Of a stretch of DNA of 53,178 bases, positions 1 to 8,060 are shown piece by piece. The notes below the pieces were generated by a model. It ran no database searches and was not told the DNA's origin. It saw only the letters and a list, made by a program, of their open reading frames with translations. The stretch covers positions 1 through 53,178 of the forward strand of contig JBNLGG010000024.1 of NCBI GenBank assembly GCA_050305935.1, read 5' to 3'. A program made the position numbers and the translations under genes. Each line of letters opens with the position of its first letter. Within the stretch, counting starts at the first letter, position 1. Origin of the DNA: CAJXNP01 sp050305935 (GTDB taxonomy: Bacteria > Bacteroidota > Bacteroidia > Cytophagales > Cyclobacteriaceae).

Positions 1-1
1 C

Positions 2-2539
2 GCAACGCACATTGTGGGGGGGGAGTTTGAAATCGTTCATTTAGGTGAAAACAGGTACTTGTTCCGGCAAATCCAATATTTTGACGCTATCAACGGAAAT
101 CCTGACGCGGAAGACGCTTCTATTTCAGCATCCATATTCAGAATGAGCGATGATGCTTATGTCCGAAACGTATTGATGTTTCAGGTAGAAGATAAACTGA
201 TAAAGTACTCAAACCCGAGCTGTACGGACAATACGATTTCTACAAAACGCCTTGTGTACGAAACCACCTTGACACTTAACCCCGAGGATTTTGATGACCC
301 CGAAGGATATTATATGGTTTGGGAAAGATGTTGTCGCAATGAAGTGATTTCCAATATAGTCAATCCGGGCAACACAGGCCAGACATTCTATATTGAGTTC
401 CCCCCCCTTATAAAGAATGGTGAGCCATTTGTTAATTCAACACCCACTTTATTCCCACCATTGCAAGACTACGCATGTGTCAACCAGTTTTATTATGCTG
501 ATTTTAAAGGCTTTGATCAGGACGGCGATTCATTGGTATATTCGCTGGTGACCCCGCTTAATAGTTCTGAGACTAATACCAATCCTCAGCCAAATCCTCT
601 GCCTGATCCGAAACCGAAACCGCATTCCAATATCAATTGGGCGATAGGATACAGTGAAAATGTTCAGGTCACCGGACCGGAGCCTCTTAATATCACTAAA
701 GATGGGATATTGAGGGTAATTCCTGATCGGGAAGGTTTATTTGTCTTTTCTGTGAAGTGCGAAGAGTTTAGGAATGGGGAAAAGATAGGAGAAGTGCGAA
801 GAGACTTCCAGCTTTTTGTGGTGGACTGCCCGCCACCAGGAAACAAGCCCGAGATCAAAGCAAAAGCACCGGGTTCTACAGAGTACAAAGCGGATATTTC
901 CACCGTTGTGCTGAACTATGGCGACGATACTTGTTTTGATATTATCGTGAATGACAAGGACGGGGGAGAGACCATTCGAATCAAGGCGGTACCGGTTAAT
1001 TTTCAGGATTCCCTTCAAGAAAGGCTTGACTTTGACTTCGGATTAATTAATGATCCGAATGATACGTTAAAGGTTAAATTTTGCTTGTCACATTGCATCA
1101 ATGACGGAAGTTATAGCCCTGCTATGATCGATTTATTTGTGTATGATAACCGTTGCCCTCAGTCTTTGATAGACACATTGCGTATTAATGCCTATATCAA
1201 TCAACCGCCAAATAGTGACCCGGTATTTACCTTGCCTGTCAAACCGGACACAACTTTTGCGCTGTCAGAAGGAGGGTTATATAGCATTCCTGTCAAAGCG
1301 ACGGACGCTGACAATGATGAGTTGTCTGTTTCTATTTTACCGGTTGATTTTGATCCCTTGGACTATGGGCTATCGCTGGTTGAGATTAATAATACTCCGG
1401 GAGAGGTAGACTACAATATTTTATGGGATGCCGACTGCGAAGCATACGATTTTTCTGACAAGAATGAATTTGAATTCATGCTAATCGCCGAGGATTTTGA
1501 TGAGTGCCTCAAGGTAAATGCCGACACCACTTTTTATACGGTCAGGATTGAATTGCCGTCAAATGAGCGTCCCGTGTTAAAGGTCAACGGTTCGGAGTCT
1601 GATCTGGTAACGCAGATAAAAATTGAAGAATTGAGGAATTTTATTGTCACCTTGGAAGACGCCGACGTGACAGATAGCTTGTCATTGACTGCAAAGGGAT
1701 TTGGTTTCAACTTATCTGACTATGGCCTGGTGTTTAACGAGATTATGGGAACCCAATCAATAGGGCAGACTTTCAAATTCCAGGTTAATTGTGACTACGT
1801 TGGGTTCGTTTTACCTGATACACTAGAAATTTTATTTATCGGAGAAGATTTTGATAAATGCAAGGCAAAGAGTGGAGATACCCTTCGTCTTTATGTGAAA
1901 TTGCTGCCACCGGACAATAATCCTCCGGTAATTACAATTGACGGTTCGGAAAAAGATAATGATACCTTGGAGTTTATTGTTGGTCAAAACATAAGCCTTT
2001 TCTTTTACTCAGTGGATCCTGATGGCGATCAAACAATTTTGTACCTGCTGGACGAAGACTCTCTCAACGATAATTTTGGCATTAACTTCTCGACCGGTAC
2101 GGGAGGGCCTTCATCTTCAGGCACTTTTAGCTGGTATGCGGAGTGTCAATATTTAGCTCCGGGGTACAAGGATGGAACTTATCCCTTAAAGCTATTGGCC
2201 ATAGACGACAAATGTTTAGTGCCAGATTCGACTTTTCACAATTTTGTTATTGTAATTAAAGACAAATACCACAACAAGGATTTCTTGCCACCCAATGTTT
2301 TCACACCCAATGAGGACGATGATTTAAATCCTGAATTCTACATTCCCAATCTTCCACAGGATAATTGCGAAAATGTGTTTGAAGAGATCATTATCCTTAA
2401 TAGGTGGGGGCAGGAGGTTTTCCGATCTACTGACAGGGAGTTTAGATGGGATGGACAAGGCCATACGAATGGTGTGTATTATTATACACTCATTTTTTCC
2501 AACAAATCTTATAAAGGGATCGTCAGCCTACTCAAGTAA
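2..2539 (+). CDS. Secreted cadherin-like protein with gliding-motility C-terminal domain (5' truncated)
   Basis: The reading frame runs off the left edge. The codons before the apparent GTG start read A-T-H-I-V-G-G-E-F-E, the usual start of the mature chain just after the signal peptide in this family, so only the signal peptide is probably missing. About 845 residues are visible. The middle carries repeated immunoglobulin/cadherin-like units, each beginning N-x-P-P-V (or N-E-R-P-V) followed by GSE and acidic calcium-binding-like DxDxD motifs such as DADNDE and DPDGDQ. The last 85 residues (LPPNVFTPNEDD, then LNRWGQEVF, WDGQG, GVYYY) are the CHU_C / gliding motility-associated C-terminal domain, a type B signal for export by the type IX secretion system. 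The protein is inferred to be exported and cell-surface associated; its ligand cannot be told. Confidence 0.9.
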   Translation, partial: ATHIVGGEFEIVHLGENRYLFRQIQYFDAINGNPDAEDASISASIFRMSDDAYVRNVLMFQVEDKLIKYSNPSCTDNTISTKRLVYETTLTLNPEDFDDPEGYYMVWERCCRNEVISNIVNPGNTGQTFYIEFPPLIKNGEPFVNSTPTLFPPLQDYACVNQFYYADFKGFDQDGDSLVYSLVTPLNSSETNTNPQPNPLPDPKPKPHSNINWAIGYSENVQVTGPEPLNITKDGILRVIPDREGLFVFSVKCEEFRNGEKIGEVRRDFQLFVVDCPPPGNKPEIKAKAPGSTEYKADISTVVLNYGDDTCFDIIVNDKDGGETIRIKAVPVNFQDSLQERLDFDFGLINDPNDTLKVKFCLSHCINDGSYSPAMIDLFVYDNRCPQSLIDTLRINAYINQPPNSDPVFTLPVKPDTTFALSEGGLYSIPVKATDADNDELSVSILPVDFDPLDYGLSLVEINNTPGEVDYNILWDADCEAYDFSDKNEFEFMLIAEDFDECLKVNADTTFYTVRIELPSNERPVLKVNGSESDLVTQIKIEELRNFIVTLEDADVTDSLSLTAKGFGFNLSDYGLVFNEIMGTQSIGQTFKFQVNCDYVGFVLPDTLEILFIGEDFDKCKAKSGDTLRLYVKLLPPDNNPPVITIDGSEKDNDTLEFIVGQNISLFFYSVDPDGDQTILYLLDEDSLNDNFGINFSTGTGGPSSSGTFSWYAECQYLAPGYKDGTYPLKLLAIDDKCLVPDSTFHNFVIVIKDKYHNKDFLPPNVFTPNEDDDLNPEFYIPNLPQDNCENVFEEIIILNRWGQEVFRSTDREFRWDGQGHTNGVYYYTLIFSNKSYKGIVSLLK

Positions 2540-2598
2540 AGACCAGGATTTTCCTTTTCTCTCAAATAAAAAAAGTGGTTAATCGTTAACAAATTGTT

Positions 2599-2606
2599 TA
2601 CATTTG
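2599..2606 (+). promoter_or_regulatory. Candidate Bacteroidota -7 box (TACATTTG)
   Basis: TACATTTG matches the Bacteroidota -7 consensus TAnnTTTG. It lies about 100 bases upstream of the small ORF at 2705, in a gene-free stretch. No well-placed TTG -33 element is visible, so the call is tentative. Confidence 0.35.
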
Positions 2607-2704
2607 TGCGATTCCTTTAGGAACTTTAAAAGATAATTTAAAAAATCCAGTCGATTTCGAAACCTTTTTGGCGTTTAAAGTGTCATTAAGAAAAAGCTTT
2701 TAAA

Positions 2705-2860
2705 ATGAAGAATAAACATCTGGCTACTTACCCTATCAATTACAAGTCATACTCGGAAAAATCATCAGTTGAAAAAATATTTGATGATAAATCACGTGAT
2801 AGTTATTTCAGGTCAATGGAGGAAGCACAAAAGAATTTATTAAACCTGCTGAAAAAATAG
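2705..2860 (+). CDS. Small uncharacterised protein, 51 aa
   Basis: ATG at 2705 opens a 51-residue frame, MKNKHLATYPINYK..., ending in a lysine/leucine-rich helix (EEAQKNLLNLLKK) with TAG at 2858-2860. It is charged and soluble-looking, with no signal peptide or membrane segment. The space between the surface-protein gene and the convergent ABC transporter gene is otherwise empty, and a TAnnTTTG box precedes the ORF. The A-rich leader (AAAAGCTTTTAAA) lacks a Shine-Dalgarno sequence, which is normal for this phylum. I do not recognise a family. Composition and context favour a real small gene, but without homologues this is not certain. Confidence 0.45.
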   Translation: MKNKHLATYPINYKSYSEKSSVEKIFDDKSRDSYFRSMEEAQKNLLNLLKK

Positions 2861-2883
2861 TCCCACCACCATTTTCTTTCCTG

Positions 2884-5800
2884 TTACTTATTCTTCATAA
2901 ACCTTGACAACCTCCGTTGCTGCATCCTTTTCTTGATGTAGTTTTTGTTTTTTCTCATATAATATGGAATGGGCCTAGACGACAGGCTTTCGATCATTCG
3001 CACAATCGCTCGTAACACATCGAAGTATAGAAGTATCACCAACGCTATTGTCATCATCCAAATTACAATCAGATTAAAGACCAATGTTTCGAAATAGAAT
3101 CCCGCAAAGTATTTCCTTGGCGCGTAAAAGTGTGTCCTGAAATTAAACTTGCTTGCAGGAACCACGGGGTTATAATAAATAGGATAGATTTTTCTAACAA
3201 GCCTGTCCTTGTACTCAATAATCCTTGTTTTTTCGTTTAACCCTTTCACAAGCTGATTGATGTTGTCATTTTTATAGTCTCGTCTCAGTTTTAGCAGTTG
3301 CCTTTTTGAGCTCTCATCGCCGGTATATTCAGCCAACAAAACGTCCTTTTTTTGAATCGCCTTGTTTTTCCGGTTGATATACATGTTCTGAAGGGTTTCA
3401 AGATATTTTTTGCATGACCTGTAAACAGTCGAATCAAAATCCAGGGAGTTCAATTTGTCAATCTCCGGAAATTTATCTTCGCCGGTGATATGCAGCTCTT
3501 TCTTGATCTCATTGCTTAAAAGCTTAAAATTTGAATTCATCCTTTCTGGTGAATCCGATTTGCTGCGAATTCTCTCCAGGCGAATCAACAATTCCGGCAC
3601 AAAATAAGTTGCCTTATATTCTGCGCCAGTGATTTCTTTATCGAACTCGTAAAACAATCTTTCGTATGGATTTGATTTAAATTGCCGTACCATGGCGGCT
3701 TCATACGCCCAGCGGGAAGCCATCACTTCGCCGTAAATTGGCACCCGGTCAGGGGCGCTTAAATCGGGGTTTAGTTTTTCAAATGGAAAAACTACACCAC
3801 TGAATATGAGCTGTGGGATTAAAATAATCGGGATAAGAATGTAAATCGTGATCGCTGAGTTAAAAGCGGAGGAGATGTTTAAGCCAATGGCATTGCTCAT
3901 GCACGAGCAGGTGAATAAAATCAACCAGTATTGAAAATACATCCCCTGGAATTCCAGAATCAGGTTTCCAATGATGATGAATGTAAACGTTTGTACCGCC
4001 GAGATGGAAAAGAGGATGGTGAGCTTTGAAAACAGGTAGCTAAACCGACTTAAATTCAGGAATTTCTCTCTTTCGAGTAGTTTTCTGTCCTTTATGATCT
4101 CCTCGGCGCTTACAGTCAATCCCATGAAAAGTGCCACGATGATGCTCATAAAAAAATAAGCCGGGATATTGGGATTGTCGTAAAATGTATAGCCCCCTCC
4201 ATTTTCATTCTGATTGTAATACCTGATAAAATATGACAGGATAAAAGCAAGAAGCGGTGCTTCCAAAAGATTGATCAGCAAATATTGGCGGTTGCTTATT
4301 TTTGTAAGCAGATCCCGGTTTGTATATATTTTAAACTGGTTTTTTCGGTTCGGAATTTTATAGTTTTTGGCAGTTGGTATCTCCTTGCTTTCAACTACTT
4401 CGGGTCGCTGAAATTTCTTTAAGAAAAAACGGTTCCATTCTGGGGCAGATATTTTTCGACGTTCTGTAATCCTACCGTATTCATCCACTACGCGGGTTTC
4501 GATAATGTTAAATATCTGTTCTACCTTCAGGTTGCCGCAGGTAATGCAAACCCCCTGGTCGCGGTTGACCATATTGATCACATCCTTAAAATAGACGAGC
4601 GCTTCCGTTGGGTTACCATAGTAAATCTGATAACCCCCAATATCAAGTATGATCAGGTTATCAAACATTTTAAAAATATCGGAAGAAGGCTGGTGAATTA
4701 TGCTAAATACCAATTTCCCCTTTAAGGCTAATTCCTTTAAAAGATCCATGATGTTTTCCGAATCACGTGATGATAATCCGGAAGTCGGCTCGTCAAGGAA
4801 TAGAATGTCTGGCTCACGGATCAACTCCAATGCGATGTTAAGTCGCTTTCTCTGGCCACCGCTGATGGTTTTGTTGAGGGGATTGCCCACCTTTAATTCC
4901 TTAATGTCAAACAATCCAAGATTTATAAGCGTCCTCCTGACGATGTCATTTATTTCTACCTCGTTGTAATCGGCATAGCTAAATAATGCCGCGTAATAAA
5001 GGTTTTGATACACGGTAAGATCCTCAATGAGCATGTCGTCCTGCGGTACGTACCCGATGATCCCTTCAACATCCTCCGGATTTTTATGTATATCAATCCC
5101 ATTGATAGTGACTTTCCCGAGGATGGGTTTTCTCTTCCCATTAAGGACTTCCAGAAGAGTAGACTTTCCCGAGCCACTCGCACCCATCACACCTATTAAC
5201 TTTCCTGATTCTTCACAGATATTAATGTTCCGCAAGCCGATAACTCCGGTGCCAAATCTCAGCGAAACATTTTCTGCCCGCAGGGTTAGTTTGAGGTGGG
5301 ACTCGATGTCCTTAAATGCGGTAACGATGTCACTGTAAAAAATAGGATTGAATTTATCTCCCCGGATGTTACTCCCCGGGGGAAAGACACTCACCGACCT
5401 ACTTTTCATCGGGACACCATTCAGCCGGATGCTGGACAGCCCCACGTGTTTCACCAGATAGGTTTCGGTTTTTGGTAGGTACAATACTCCTATCAAGCCC
5501 GAAAGCCTGGGGACGACAAGGTGCTTACATTCATAGGTTTCGCTCCCTTCACCATCATCTATGATCAGCACATTTTTGTCTTTGATCAGGGAATCAATTT
5601 CATTGTTTAGCACAAAATCTTTGATCGAATTTACCTGCCTGAAATCAAATTTGACAAGCTGCGAAATATAGTATAGCAGGTTGGTTTGCCTTTCAGAAAG
5701 GAATCCGTCGGCCAGGAGTAATTCAATGATTTTTAGCAGGAGTACTGTTTTTTGATATTCAGTAAGCTCCATATTGATGTGCTTGCAGATCAGGACGATG

Positions 5801-6036
5801 TTGGCCCATTCTTCCACAAAATCGGCTGTGGACGCATTCATAAGCTCCGTATCCTGCTTTATCCTTTCTTCGGATTGATAGTATTCGTCAAATACACTAA
5901 GGTAATCGTCAATATCTTCGGCATCGATGTGGTCCAGTAAAAATTCCTGGATCTTAATTTTTTCAATTTCGGTTACCCTTTCCTTGGCAACAATGGCAAA
6001 AAGTCGTGTGATGGCTTTTAAAAGCTGCTCATTCAT
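2884..6036 (-). CDS. ABCG-like ABC transporter with N-terminal TerB-like and FHA-like regions, 1050 aa
   Basis: This is a fused ATPase-permease in the ABCG (ABC-2) arrangement. Residues 1-150 are a helical acidic region resembling a TerB/tellurite-resistance fold. Residues ~155-240 are beta-rich and FHA-like (KHVGLSSIRLNG). The ATPase follows: Walker A GASGSGKST (285-293), signature ISGGQ (391-395), Walker B ILFLDEP (411-417), H-loop H448. Membrane segments fall at ~586-607, 626-645, 673-695, 702-723, 729-750 and one near 990-1010. The large soluble loop between segments 5 and 6 includes ABCG-like text (EVMASRWAYEA). CITC at 497-500 is an unusual Cys pair in the linker. A TAnnTTTG box (6041-6048, minus) sits only five bases before the ATG. 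The substrate is unknown; cargo could be a lipid or hydrophobic compound by analogy with ABCG. The ATPase is certain; the two N-terminal domain names are inferred from pattern. Confidence 0.85.
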   Translation of the reverse strand: MNEQLLKAITRLFAIVAKERVTEIEKIKIQEFLLDHIDAEDIDDYLSVFDEYYQSEERIKQDTELMNASTADFVEEWANIVLICKHINMELTEYQKTVLLLKIIELLLADGFLSERQTNLLYYISQLVKFDFRQVNSIKDFVLNNEIDSLIKDKNVLIIDDGEGSETYECKHLVVPRLSGLIGVLYLPKTETYLVKHVGLSSIRLNGVPMKSRSVSVFPPGSNIRGDKFNPIFYSDIVTAFKDIESHLKLTLRAENVSLRFGTGVIGLRNINICEESGKLIGVMGASGSGKSTLLEVLNGKRKPILGKVTINGIDIHKNPEDVEGIIGYVPQDDMLIEDLTVYQNLYYAALFSYADYNEVEINDIVRRTLINLGLFDIKELKVGNPLNKTISGGQRKRLNIALELIREPDILFLDEPTSGLSSRDSENIMDLLKELALKGKLVFSIIHQPSSDIFKMFDNLIILDIGGYQIYYGNPTEALVYFKDVINMVNRDQGVCITCGNLKVEQIFNIIETRVVDEYGRITERRKISAPEWNRFFLKKFQRPEVVESKEIPTAKNYKIPNRKNQFKIYTNRDLLTKISNRQYLLINLLEAPLLAFILSYFIRYYNQNENGGGYTFYDNPNIPAYFFMSIIVALFMGLTVSAEEIIKDRKLLEREKFLNLSRFSYLFSKLTILFSISAVQTFTFIIIGNLILEFQGMYFQYWLILFTCSCMSNAIGLNISSAFNSAITIYILIPIILIPQLIFSGVVFPFEKLNPDLSAPDRVPIYGEVMASRWAYEAAMVRQFKSNPYERLFYEFDKEITGAEYKATYFVPELLIRLERIRSKSDSPERMNSNFKLLSNEIKKELHITGEDKFPEIDKLNSLDFDSTVYRSCKKYLETLQNMYINRKNKAIQKKDVLLAEYTGDESSKRQLLKLRRDYKNDNINQLVKGLNEKTRIIEYKDRLVRKIYPIYYNPVVPASKFNFRTHFYAPRKYFAGFYFETLVFNLIVIWMMTIALVILLYFDVLRAIVRMIESLSSRPIPYYMRKNKNYIKKRMQQRRLSRFMKNK

Positions 6037-6208
6037 AGCTCAAATTTAAAAAGGAAAAGAATCACCATAATAAATAAAGGGAAGCATTTTTCAAAAGGTC
6101 GAATTTAGCATTTAATGCGGTTCGCCGGTCTGATTTTTTGAAATCTTGTGAATCAATCCGCTCTGAAATTAATAACTGGTGTTGCTAAATAGTTCTCTCC
6201 TTATTTAA

Positions 6209-6216
6209 TACTTTTG
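6209..6216 (+). promoter_or_regulatory. Candidate -7 box (TACTTTTG) of the 2OG oxygenase gene
   Basis: TACTTTTG fits TAnnTTTG exactly and ends 17 bases before the ATG at 6234. A TTG at 6182-6184 lies 24 bases upstream, slightly long for the usual -33 spacing. Confidence 0.5.
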
Positions 6217-6233
6217 TCGGCTTTTTTGAAATA

Positions 6234-6845
6234 ATGAATGCTTTATACGAGCAGGCGATTACCGGATTAGTGGATACGGGATATGCCATCATCGAGGATT
6301 TTGTCGATGAAGAAACAATCAGAGGATTGCGATATAATTTGCAGTCCCAATTTGATGACGGGGAATTTAAGCGGGCTGGAATTGGCAAATGGAACAATTT
6401 CCAGAAGAACACAGAAATCAGGAATGATTACATCCATTGGTTAAACAATCGGTCTGAAGAACCGACTGAACGGCATCTAATTGAGCTGGTGCAGGATTTT
6501 GTTGATTACCTCAACCGCACCTGCTTTACAGGAATATTGTCCTTTGAGTTTCATTATGCCATCTATCCCAAGGGGTCGTTTTACAAGAGGCATTTAGATC
6601 AGTTTTCCAATGATGACAGTCGCCGGTATACCATGATTTTTTATTTAAATGAAAATTGGGGTGAAAAGGATGGTGGGCAACTAGTTTTATACCTGGGAAA
6701 CGAAACCGTTACAATCTTACCAAAGGGAGGAACACTTGTTTTCTTTGAAAGCCAGAAGATTGAACACGAAGTACTTCCTTCCTACAGGGAGCGAATGAGC
6801 TTGACCGGATGGCTAAAGAATTCGGAGACGAGAATTTTGTTGTAA
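6234..6845 (+). CDS. 2OG-Fe(II) oxygenase (prolyl 4-hydroxylase type), 203 aa
   Basis: A single-domain dioxygenase that would couple 2-oxoglutarate decarboxylation to hydroxylation of a substrate, probably a protein side chain. The double-stranded beta-helix signature is visible: HxD at H120/D122 (KRHLDQF), distal H178 (KIEHEV) for iron, and R187 (RERMSLTGW) to bind 2-oxoglutarate. YTMIFYLNENW and DGGQLVLY are typical of the P4Hc group. There is no signal peptide, so it acts in the cytoplasm. It is monocistronic, with its own TAnnTTTG box and a terminator shared with leuB. The physiological target is unknown; related small enzymes act on translation factors or ribosomal proteins, but nothing here proves that. 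Confidence 0.88.
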   Translation: MNALYEQAITGLVDTGYAIIEDFVDEETIRGLRYNLQSQFDDGEFKRAGIGKWNNFQKNTEIRNDYIHWLNNRSEEPTERHLIELVQDFVDYLNRTCFTGILSFEFHYAIYPKGSFYKRHLDQFSNDDSRRYTMIFYLNENWGEKDGGQLVLYLGNETVTILPKGGTLVFFESQKIEHEVLPSYRERMSLTGWLKNSETRILL

Positions 6846-6882
6846 AAAAAGCCCGGAAGATATGCACTTCCGGGCTTTTTTT
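6844..6882. terminator. Bidirectional intrinsic terminator
   Basis: GCCCGGAAG (6851-6859) pairs with CTTCCGGGC (6867-6875) around a seven-base loop, with A7 on the left and T7 on the right. It serves the oxygenase gene on plus and the end of the leu operon (leuB) on minus. Confidence 0.92.
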
Positions 6883-6893
6883 CAGAATCCGAA

Positions 6894-7946
6894 TCAGATA
6901 TTGGCAGCGAGCCAATCACCTACTTCAGAAGTTTTATATGGCTTTTCTTTTGAAATATCTTCTGTCACCACACCATTTTCGAGTGAAGCATTTACCACAT
7001 CCTTAATTGCCTGGGCTTCTTCTAATAAATTTAGTGATTCCAATAGCATTGCCGCAGATAGAACAGTGGCGATGGGGTTCGCAATGTCTTTTCCGGCCGC
7101 TTGTGGGTAGCTTCCGTGGATCGGTTCAAAAACTGAAGTCAATAAACCAATGGACGCTGAAGGCAATAAGCCAAGTGATCCCGTAATGACACTCGCCTCG
7201 TCGGAAATGATATCACCAAACATATTTTCGGTCACGATCACATCAAACTTCTTTGGCCACTGTATAAGCTGCATCGCCGCGTTGTCTACAAACATGTAGT
7301 CAACTTCAATGTCCTTGTGATTGGCTTCCATGCCCTGAGCGGTTTCTCTCCAAAGCCTTGAAGTTGCCAGTACGTTGGCTTTATCAACAACGGTCAACCT
7401 TTTATTTCTCTTGCCGGCGTACGAAAAAGCAAGCTCTAAAATCCGCTCAATTTCCTCTACGGTGTAGGTACAAGTATCAAAGGCCTTCCTTAAATCTTCA
7501 GATCGTCCTTTCTCCCCAAAATAAATGCCTCCTGTGAGTTCCCTGACTACCACCAAATCTGCTCCTTCAACAATGTGGGTTCTCAGCGGGCTTTTCTCAA
7601 TCAATGAGGGAAAAGTGGCCACAGGCCGGATATTCGCATAAAGGCCCAATTTCTTTCTCATGGCAAGAAGGCCTTGCTCCGGTCGTACCTTTGCTTTTGG
7701 ATCATTGTCAAATTTTGGATCGCCAATAGCGCCAAAAAGGACTGCATCAGAATCCACACAAAGCTGGTGTGTATCCTCAGGATATGGGTCTCCCACTTTG
7801 TCGATGGCGGCTGCCCCGGTGATACCAAACTGAAAGTCAAAATCGTGCCCGAACTTATTGCCTACTGCTTTTAAAACTTTGATGGCCTGGTCAACGATTT
7901 CCGGTCCTATTCCATCTCCCGGAAGGGTGGCTATTTTATATTTCAT
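6894..7946 (-). CDS. leuB: 3-isopropylmalate dehydrogenase
   Basis: Oxidises and decarboxylates 3-isopropylmalate to 2-ketoisocaproate with NAD+, the third step of leucine synthesis. The start chosen is the internal ATG giving MKYKIATLPGDGIGPE, which matches the family N-terminus; an upstream ATG would add 15 non-conserved residues. The protein is 350 aa, a normal length. Family motifs seen: GDGIGPE, the VRELTGGIYFGEKG region, the metal-site sequence TENMFGDIISDEAS and GLLPSASIG, then EPIHGSYPQAAGKDIANP. It is the last gene of leuCDAB, 114 bases behind leuA, and ends at the shared terminator. Cytoplasmic. Confidence 0.96.
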   Translation of the reverse strand: MKYKIATLPGDGIGPEIVDQAIKVLKAVGNKFGHDFDFQFGITGAAAIDKVGDPYPEDTHQLCVDSDAVLFGAIGDPKFDNDPKAKVRPEQGLLAMRKKLGLYANIRPVATFPSLIEKSPLRTHIVEGADLVVVRELTGGIYFGEKGRSEDLRKAFDTCTYTVEEIERILELAFSYAGKRNKRLTVVDKANVLATSRLWRETAQGMEANHKDIEVDYMFVDNAAMQLIQWPKKFDVIVTENMFGDIISDEASVITGSLGLLPSASIGLLTSVFEPIHGSYPQAAGKDIANPIATVLSAAMLLESLNLLEEAQAIKDVVNASLENGVVTEDISKEKPYKTSEVGDWLAANI

Positions 7947-8060
7947 ATGTTTACTTTGTCTGTTTTTAATGACACATATGGAACCTCGCATATCATAGTT
8001 ATCGATCTGCGTACCGTTTACGTAATGCTCGGTTTCATTCGTTAAAAAATCTTTTATCTA

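Noticed and set aside
14..16. GTG as the start of the first gene
   Set aside because: The frame continues upstream as A-T-H-I-V, the conserved mature N-terminus of the family, so GTG is an internal valine and the true start is off the window.
15..22. Run of eight G near the left edge as a possible sequencing frameshift
   Set aside because: The frame through it reads V-G-G-E as expected for the family; no shift is needed.
4700..5480. Open frames on plus opposite the ABC transporter
   Set aside because: They are shadows of the strong ABC ATPase frame, with no own motifs or start context.
7947..7991. Longer start for LeuB adding 15 residues
   Set aside because: The extra residues are not conserved; MKYKIATLPGDG is the normal N-terminus.
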